DNA of 64,000 bases, taken from contig JAEBUN010000023.1 of the NCBI GenBank assembly GCA_023014365.1, forward strand, positions 372,001 to 436,000, in the 5' to 3' direction. A program made the position numbers and the translations under genes. This document shows positions 56,745 through 64,000 of this stretch, piece by piece. The stretch's first letter is position 1. The number at the start of each line of letters is the position of its first letter. The notes below the pieces were generated by a model. It saw only the letters and a list, made by a program, of their open reading frames with translations. It made no database searches and was not told where the DNA came from. The DNA is from Lepiota brunneoincarnata. Taxonomy: Eukaryota > Basidiomycota > Agaricomycetes > Agaricales > Agaricaceae.

Positions 56745-57760
56745 CTTTATTGCCTGGTTTGACCTCGTGAGTATCTGGCGACTGGATAATAGGCGAATGA
56801 ATTCGACATTCCGGGAGTGTCGGAAAGGTCTTACTGAAATGTTGCAGGTTCATGGGCTTGGCATAAATATTAAATAGTTGATTCCGATGAAGTTTGTCGT
56901 TTAGAGACTGGTCTCCAATGCCAAAGCTACATGGGGCGTTGGGACGTATTGAGAGCATCGGTTTCAATTTCTCTTGAACATGGAGCATGACGCTGCTTCG
57001 GAATAATTGTCATCCCATCATTGTGGTTGAGTAGCTGCCAGAGTGTGTGTTGAGTGAACTGGTAGGACTCTGATACAACATCCTAGCTGGGAGCCGGACA
57101 CAAAGCAGATCAGTTGACGATAGTGTGGAGAGCGAACAACGGCTGCCCATATAGCACCCGTCATCCCCTCTTTCACCAGCTCAGACAAGACCGCGGAGAG
57201 AACCACGGTGTCCACACGGTCCTGGCATGTTCACCACCCAAAAGACACCAAACGCGACCAGCATCACCCATGGGCACGTCAAGCAAGCGATGGATCATGT
57301 GGGCAATTTTCCTTTTCCTTTTCTCTCATTCCTCTCTCCCCTTCCATAGTAAAAACATATGCTACTAGTTTCTATACAAAAATTCGTAGCTATTTTCATG
57401 TTCCCTCTCGCATTCCAAACTTTTCTCTTTCCCCATCCAAAACCTCACCTCGTAGTATAAAAACTAGCTGGAAAATTGAATTATGAAGTAGTGAAAATAC
57501 ATCCCAACTCATCTATAAGCAATCTGAGGCCTCACCTCTCTCTCGTTCTCTCATACCCGTCTCTCTCCACTTTTCTTCTCATCTCGTCCTCTCCCCTGGG
57601 TCGAAGCTTAATGACTGACGGACGCAGTCGTGCTCGCTTACCAACCCCACCAACCCCTCTTCAACAGCAGGAGCAGGATCCTGGGAAGAGGATGGCAGAT
57701 AACAAGCAGGAATACTTGTTCCACTGGTCAACTTCAATTCCAACTAGTACGAGATGGGAG
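56745..57760 (-). pseudogene. Fragment 3 of the branched-chain E2 gene, split by an insertion
   Basis: 56745-57120 and 57663-57760 match consecutive parts of the E2 catalytic region (about 60570-61025). Between them lie about 540 bp with no E2 similarity, including the MTDGRSRARLPTPPTP start at 57611 that resembles 30690-30850. Confidence 0.75.
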
Positions 57761-58044
57761 GGAAAGGATCACTGATCTACTAGTCTTTGGCTGTCAGCGA
57801 GCAATTGTTCCTATTGCCTCTGTTCCTTTGGAAGTGCGAATATCCAATCAGGAATATCGGATTTTGGGTTTGGGGTGATGATAACATTGGGACGCTGGGA
57901 GAGGAGAACTGTTCCCTGGGATTGGCGAGGGTTGTCTAATTCAAAGCTGGATAATCAACAAAAAAACACAGGGGTGCGTGGGAATGAAGCCTCAGACCTA
58001 GATAGGGGATGAAACTACGCAAGGCATTTCTTCAACACTACCAG
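57761..58044. other. Upstream region of F-box copy 3
   Basis: Contains the shared block (GGGTTTGGGGTGATGATA, about 57865-57885) and the leader CCTAGATAGGGGATGAAAC seen in all units. No gene. Confidence 0.5.
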
Positions 58045-59456
58045 ATGCCACGGAAGACGCAACCGAACAAACGAAGGAGGGGCTTACTACCCCGTAAGTT
58101 TATCCCTTTTTCTCAATGCTATCTTCAATTCATCATACACCCAGCTGCCAGATTACCCATGGAGGTTATTGATCTGATCATTCACTACTTCCGAGACCAT
58201 TTCCAAACCCTCGCATTCTGCTCGCTCGTATCCTCAGAGTGGCTCTCTGCATCAAGGAGTTACCTGTTCCGTAACTTGACCATCTATATCCAGGACTGGG
58301 ATATGTTTTTCCATCTCCTCGACTCTCCGCACTGTACATTTTCCGACCACGTTCGTATTCTACGATTGAACGGGTTGGACCCCAGAAGAGAGCCCGCCGA
58401 CGGCCTGTTTACATTTTCCACTTCAGTATTTGAGTTTGGTCGCTTCAAGAAAAGGGTGGGACAGTTGGGCCAGCTCCTTCCACGCATCAATCACCTCCAC
58501 ATTCGTGATTTCCCGACATACAAAATGTCACCAAAGTTACGACAGACATTCTTCGGCGGGTTTCGACAGATCACTACCTTAACAGTAGAAGGGTTTTGTG
58601 GTTCAATTTTGAGACACGAGCGCCATTTCGTCGATTTCATATGCTCATTTTCGAATCTGCAGCATTTGGTGTGCATAGATGTGCAACTCGGACCTGGGGA
58701 TACGATGGAGGCCATCTGCATACTCCCTCGTGGCCTCACCTCGGTCAATTTTCACTTCCCCCAGTCTCGCCCTATAGATATGTTTGTATCCTCACCCTCA
58801 ATCCACCGCCTTCATACCCTCACCTTGCGCCTGAGCGAAGCAGACGAAGTCCCGGTTTCCGTTGAGCTTCTAAAGGCAATGGGCCCAACACTGAAACATC
58901 TCAGGCTTGGACTAGAATTAACCTTACCTGACGACGCTGGTAAGTGCTACATATTCCTCCCCAACAATAAACCTGACTCACGTTGTATGCTATACTCCCA
59001 AATCCCTTGGTTGAATCTGCCCGCACAAAAGTCCCTCTTCTCACACTGCGAAACAATGATCGCCTGAGAACAGTATCTATGATCACAAGCTGCTCGCATT
59101 ACTCCTCTGACAGAGGTCTTGCAAAATGGATGCCGGGACTTCTCGATACTATCCACTCTCCAGATCTCTACCGGCTCATTCTCAGTATCGATGTTTCCTA
59201 CTTTTCGTGCTGTTGGCCCAGGAAACCTATTTTGGAGCGTCTTGAACGGAGTAAGCTCCAGAATCTCAATGAACTTCTGCTGGTAGCTAGATTCCCTTGC
59301 TCCTCCACACTCTCTCGGGCCAAGGTGGAGCAGAGTTGGCTACCCTACATGGTTGGAGGGAACCTAAAAGAAGTTTCCAGGGTTCAAGTGTATGAGAGAA
59401 ATACAAACTATAATGGGAGAGTGAGACTGGCTCTGACATCCGGGGAATTTGAATGA
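58045..59456 (+). CDS. F-box protein, array copy 3 (intact)
   Basis: Exon 1 starts MPRKTQPNKRRRGLLP; a GTAAGT intron ends in ACCCAG. Exon 2 gives the F-box ARLPMEVIDLIIHYFRDHFQ and FCSLVSSEWLSASRSYLFRN, then leucine-rich repeat-like lines (VRILRLNGLDP, INHLHIRDFPTYKM, ITTLTVEGFCGSIL, LHTLTLRLSEADEV, LKHLRLGLELTLPDD). A second GTAAGT intron, phase 1 (acceptor ACAAAAG near 59029), leads to VPLLTLRNNDRLRTVSMI and the terminal VRLALTSGEFE (stop 59454-59456). The frame is open in all exons, so of the three copies this one is likely functional, presumably as an SCF adaptor. Confidence 0.82.
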
Positions 59457-60237
59457 AAGGGATGGTTTTGGTGGAGAAAATACTGAACAGCATTTTTCCA
59501 GTAGTCCATAGACGGGAATGAATTTCTGTGTGTATTTATCAAAGTCCACAGTGAATTTTTGGCTGGCCAGCAATTGGAATTCTCATCCTTGGACTTGTTC
59601 AACCTCTAGCCAAACGGAGCGGGCGTTTGAAGAATCTAAACTTGAATCGCTACATGTGCCCATGTTCTTTTGCAGATTGAAATAGTGATCAACGTGACCT
59701 TAAGCTCGCCCGGCCTCTGTGCTATTTGGAAATATTCGCTCCATTCCATGGTCACTCTCATTCCTGCCTACTGCAAAGTTGAATGGGTTCAGTCGGCTCG
59801 GAGACCTTCTCCCTCTCGAGGCTTCGCTGGTGCAACAAGGCCCTGTCTCTTGTAAATTCTACACCTCGGGTACGGAACTTAATTGCCTGGACGACGGTAA
59901 CCTCTTCCACCAGTCCCCTTCACCCAAGCAGTTTTGGAGTCGATATGGACTTGCACTTCTACAAACTGGAGAGCTCTAGAGTGTCTTATGTGCTTCCAAG
60001 TGATTTCGAATATCAGCCAAGGGTTCCGCAGAGTGATGAACAACTACAGTTAGCTAGTTGTTTCCGAGGTACATTTTTATTGCAAAAGAGTTGAAAGTGT
60101 ACCCGCCGACGACGGCGGCACCAGCCGGTCTTCCGTCAAAGTATACTGGTGGTCCCAGTCCCAGAAAAAAAACAACCCATCCGGGCTATAGTCCGCGAGA
60201 AAAGATGCATTCGTACGCAACAACACCACAAAACCTC
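59457..60237. other. 3' flank of F-box copy 3, with multi-TM scrap
   Basis: 59570-59790 carries traces of the multi-TM C-terminal half (WLASNWNSHPWTCSTS and CAIWKYSLHSMVTLIP in different frames). 59810-60060 repeats 53520-53760. It ends at the stop of the convergent E2 gene. Confidence 0.5.
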
Positions 60238-62015
60238 CTACACCAAAACCCCAATCAACCGACTCGGATCTTCTACATACGCCCTCCAGCTCTCAACAAA
60301 TGCTGCCAACTCCGCACCCTCAACGACGCGATGATCAGCGCTCCAACTGATCGGTAACTTGAGTCTACGTTCTCCAGTCTGAGAGACAGCGTCCCAATGT
60401 TCCTCGCTTACGTCCATCACCCATTCCGCACGTCCAATCGCGCAAATAGCCACGCCACCGCCAGGAACCAGGACGGGGCTCGCAAACACCCCTTTGCCAA
60501 TGCTACCGACGTTGCTGACGGTGATCGTGCCTCCACGTTTGGGCATCTCTTTTGGCGTAAGGGCACACGGTATCTGACGACCTGCATAATAGACGGGATG
60601 AGTTCGAGACTCCGGGAAGTGTCAGAAGGGGCCTACCAAGGTGCTGCAGATTCTTGAGCTTGGCTTGAACATCAAACACGGAATGAGAGTTGATTCCAAC
60701 GAGGGTTGGTGTATAAAGACCAGTTGGCGTGCTCAATCCCAGAGTTATATCAGCGTTGGGGCGTATTGTAAGCGTCGGTTTCGATTTCTCTTGAACATCA
60801 GGCGTGATGCTACTTCGGAACAATGGCCATTCCATCATTGCGATTGAGAGTGATTTCAGGAGGAGCGGTAAGAACGTGAGCTTGATGAACTGGTGGGACT
60901 CTGGTACATTATCCTGATTCGGAGCGGGACATAAAGCGGAGCGGTTGACAGCAGCAAGGGTGGGTTTCTGGGAAGAGGATGGCAGATAACGAGCAGGGAT
61001 ACTTGCGTTGAGTGATGTCAGAACCCTCTGAAGATTTGTCACGTCCAGTGTCGTCGAATAGCCGAAATGAGGTATCTCGAGGCTCTATGGACATAGTTAG
61101 AAGATCAAAGTCGAAGTACTTCTAATCATCACAGCTTACTCTCTCCATTGCCTTCCACATGTTATATCTCGTACGGTTGAGCTCGGCCACTACATCCTGC
61201 TGCTGTACGAATGGTGCTGAGCCTGGGGCCTCCTTGGCGGCATATGGTCCGGACTGAGCCAAGAATGCATCGACATCAGACTTGTCTATCCTTCCGTCAC
61301 GGCCAGACCCAGGAAACAGTAGAGAAAGGTCGACATCTTTGGAACGAGCATAGTGCCGCACAGAAGGCATTGCCAGAATATCATATGCACCACGAGGTTG
61401 CTGCTGGGATGGCTTAAAGGAGGGCGAGGCAGCTTGGTTCGGATCAAGCGGGTGCGCGCGCCGCTGTGACTGGGGCTCACTGTCGGGGACCGAAGTAGTC
61501 TGTTGCTGCAGGGATGATGATGGTGGGGGAGGTGGTGGTGGTGGTGGGGTCGCTTGTGTCGTCGGAGGCTCCTGCGAATTGTCGCTGCTCACGATCTCAA
61601 CAGGACTTGTACCGTCCAAGACATCTTCTTCCACCTCGATGAGGCAAAGACCCTCTCCAACCTTAGCAACCTCACCCTCGTTCACAAGGATCTCCTTCAA
61701 GACACCATCGAACGGAGACGTGATTTCGACGCTTGCCTTGTCAGACTGGACTTCGCATAGGGGGTCAAAGGCAGCTACGGCTGCCTGAGGTTTGATAGAC
61801 CTTAAATCAACATTCAGCTTCGACTAGCCTCCTCTCTAATGCCTGACGTACCACTTGATGATCTCGCACTCGGTTATACCTTCTCCAATGTCTGCGAGCT
61901 TGAACTTCTGCAGTGTCTTTGCGTAAGCTGACGAAGAGGAGCGGAAGCCCCTATAGACGTAATATCTGTAAACGCTACTGGGTCTGCCCACGAGGCGACG
62001 GAGAGGGTATATCAT
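60238..62015 (-). CDS. Branched-chain 2-oxoacid dehydrogenase E2 (dihydrolipoyl transacylase), mitochondrial
   Basis: E2 core of the mitochondrial complex that oxidises the oxo acids of Val, Leu and Ile; it moves acyl groups from lipoyl-Lys to CoA. The start at 62015 has an Arg-rich presequence (MIYPLRRLVGRPSSVYRYYV). The lipoyl domain shows FKLADIGEGITECEIIKWSI and EVQSDKASVEITSPFDG (lipoyl Lys about 61740). A poly-Pro linker (about 61512-61545) leads to the E3/E1-binding domain AMPSVRHYARSKDVDLSLLF. The catalytic domain has IPHFGYSTTLDVTNLQRVL, PNADITLGLSTPTGLYTPTL, LTPKEMPKRGGTITVSNVG and PVLVPGGGVAICAIGRAEWV. The active site reads SADHRVVEGAE, with Glu where DHRxxDG is usual. Introns at 61851-61801 (GTACGT), about 61140-61085 and about 60625-60570 close in frame. 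It is the parent of the three fragments in the array. Confidence 0.9.
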
Positions 62016-64000
62016 GGCGGGAAGAAAAGGTGGAATGGCATTATGATGAACTTCGTTAGAAATTACGGACCATGGAAAGAACCATAGGTTAGGGTTAGGA
62101 GTTCTCATGTTGATACCGACGTGTTGCATCGACAAAACCTCACATTTGCTCTGGTGTCTTTTATTAAGCCCATGATGTTAAGAAACTCCTCACAATTGTG
62201 CAAAATCCATTGAAACCCTGCAGAATTGATTTCTTTATATTTTGGGGATTATACTCATTCAGAGGGCCGTAACGGATTTTTGTACATTTCAAGCCATTGT
62301 GGATTTTGTCAAGAATTGTAATGGGTTAGAACGAAAGTGAGAATTTGGTGATGTATCACCGTCGCTATTGCTCACTAAAGCCCTCGGTATTGAACGCAGT
62401 CCATGCACCTCTCCTTGTTGCTATGATATCTTTACAAGACTTAAATGCGAATTTGTAATCGACCGGCCTTTAACTCGGGCTCGGAACGATCTCCTCCTGC
62501 TGTTCTTTGGGTTGTAACCCATTCAGACGCTTCCCGCCACAGAGGCAGGAGCATGGTACACTCCCAAATATGCCCAGTCAGACTGGCTACTCACAGTCGA
62601 TGTAAACGACATCCCGTCACTCTTCAATGGGGTAAGTCGCAGAATGCCTAATAAAAGTCCAATTCCCGTCCACCTCAAGTTGAATCCCCAAGCTCTGTCA
62701 GTCTGACTGCTTAAGCCATCTGCTCTGTTCTTCGACCAGAAAACACCCAAGTTATTTGGTCCACCCAACTGTGGAAAGTACAGGGTGTAGCATGAAGACG
62801 CTTTTATGTTCTCTACTGACCTACTGGAACAGCCTGGTTCATGGTCAAAAGCATTCCCAACCGGCTACTCTCATCGAGTCTTTGGCCACTGGGAAAAAGG
62901 GTATTTGACAATCGAAGCACACCTTAACACGCTAGATGTATCCCGAAGTAGTATATACCGAAGGAAAGATCGTCATGTCGCATGGCGCCTTCTCTTTCCT
63001 CCACTAGTATTTCATACGCTCCAAGATCTCAGATGTCCGTGTGTCCGTGTGCTACGCGCATTTTATGACTAGAGTCGGTGTCCTCACCGGCGACAACACA
63101 TATGCCGATTCCAACGTAATTCGGCTCCGGATTCGCCACATACAAAGCCCTTGGATGCCGCGGTTCAGGAAAACAGCCGTATATGCGGGTTGTCGGCGAC
63201 CATACCTCAGCCCACTGGACTCCGCATCTACAAATCAACCCGATAGAGGATCAAATGGCGCAGCTGATTGTGACACCACAGACAAGCGTTGACTCACGAT
63301 TGGAGCGCGAGGACAGGGCAAGGCACTGCATCTGGCCCCTCTTTTTCGTATAATGGTCTCATGCACCGCTCCGCGCGGCTCACGGGTTGGCGATTGACGA
63401 TCAGCTGTAATTCCAAGGAGCTCACAGGTCTGAATTTCTCAAACCTGGACTTCGGGCATTGGAGGCCTGTGCAGCAGGGTCGCTGCCCTCCAAACTATCT
63501 CCAGGTTTCTCCGGGCTACCGCCTCGTTGAAAAACAGTATGTGAAGTGCTAGTGACAATAATTTCAGACCTCACTGGATTTGAAAGAAACTACACAGCCT
63601 CGTTATGAGTGCCCCTAATCGCACTATGGATATTGTCTTATCGTCTCTCAAGTTGTGCATAGCAGTAAGGCATAATGTTCACCCCTCTAGGTGCTTCTAA
63701 CCACTCCAGCAGGGTAGCACTTAATAGGTAACTCTTTTTACGGCCTCGAGCGGCTGAAAACTAGTACTCACCGCTGGAGGTCAGCTGCTCGAGCCAGCTA
63801 GTAGGTGCGGTTTAGTGCAGTGCCACCCTAAGACTGTGTAATGGAGAAAGTATCCACTCCGGGGAAATATTACGGGGGAATAACAAATGCCCTCCCTGCT
63901 GGCCGTGGAGTTCTTCTCCAGCAGATGTTTAACAGTGGACCGTCAGTGGGTCCCATTCGGCGTCAATCTACACGCTCACAAAACGTATAAAAGGTAGACG
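62016..64000. other. 2 kb at the right edge, no gene seen
   Basis: Only short frames without recognisable motifs. It starts with the E2 promoter. A double TTAGGG-like run occurs near 62088-62100. Confidence 0.4.

Larger units (their letters stand above)
56745..60237. repeat. Tandem array unit 3
   Basis: E2 fragment 3 (with insertion), intact F-box copy 3 and a multi-TM scrap (about 59700-59790), then the functional E2 gene. Confidence 0.8.

Noticed and set aside
62088..62100. TTAGGG-like double repeat
   Set aside because: Only two units (GGTTAGGGTTAGGA); too short for a telomere or interstitial telomeric tract.
1..64000. CRISPR arrays, rRNA, tRNA, intact LTR or DNA transposons
   Set aside because: No regular spacer repeats, no conserved rRNA blocks, and no reverse-transcriptase or transposase motifs were noticed. 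tRNA genes cannot be excluded without a covariance-model scan such as tRNAscan-SE.

Overview
The window is a nuclear segment of a filamentous basidiomycete, most likely an Agaricomycete. The evidence is short introns of about 43 to 100 nt with GT/AG (sometimes GC/AG) ends, both strands carrying genes at moderate density, and families typical of mushroom-forming fungi: a NACHT-WD40 STAND protein, a HeLo-TPR protein, seven-TM proteins, large F-box families, UstYa-like proteins, and a multi-TM family with several intact and decayed copies. No rRNA, tRNA, CRISPR or intact transposon was recognised.

Layout. 1-3.3 kb: the end of a multi-TM gene, a carboxypeptidase Y-like gene and a small cysteine-rich secreted protein. 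4.4-17.0 kb: rtf2, a multi-TM gene, an F-box/propeller gene and an RS-rich nuclear gene, with about 5.8 kb tandemly duplicated. The junction at 10517 fuses a truncated RS gene to a truncated rtf2; each full-length parent survives at an outer edge. Copies A and B have diverged by indels: F-box A is frameshifted, and TM A carries a -1/+1 compensated frame change.

17.6-27.5 kb is the most interesting part. Two UstYa/DUF3328-like genes with identical intron positions and phases flank an S10-like hydrolase and a seven-TM gene. Next to them are two tiny secreted-peptide genes that share the core GWPFR[S/N]YD[D/E][D/E] behind a signal peptide and a phase-1 intron. I read this as a candidate basidiomycete ribosomal-peptide (dikaritin-like) cluster. 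The product is inferred, not shown.

27.6-46 kb: an F-box/LRR-like gene, a dead multi-TM copy, a compound microsatellite, several kb of unassigned DNA, a NACHT-WD40 receptor-like gene (35.7-40.0) and, 2.4 kb on, a HeLo-TPR gene broken by at least six small indels. The receptor-next-to-HeLo layout recalls fungal cell-death gene pairs.

46-62 kb: relics of the multi-TM family and a three-unit tandem array. Each unit carries a dead 3' fragment of the branched-chain 2-oxoacid dehydrogenase E2 gene, an F-box gene and a scrap of multi-TM gene. Only the third F-box copy and the right-most, full-length E2 gene (60.2-62.0) look intact. The last 2 kb show no gene.

Many breaks are single-base indels, some in homopolymers. 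Residual sequencing error is the main alternative to real decay and is flagged where it matters. Exon boundaries were chosen by eye from splice signals and reading frame.
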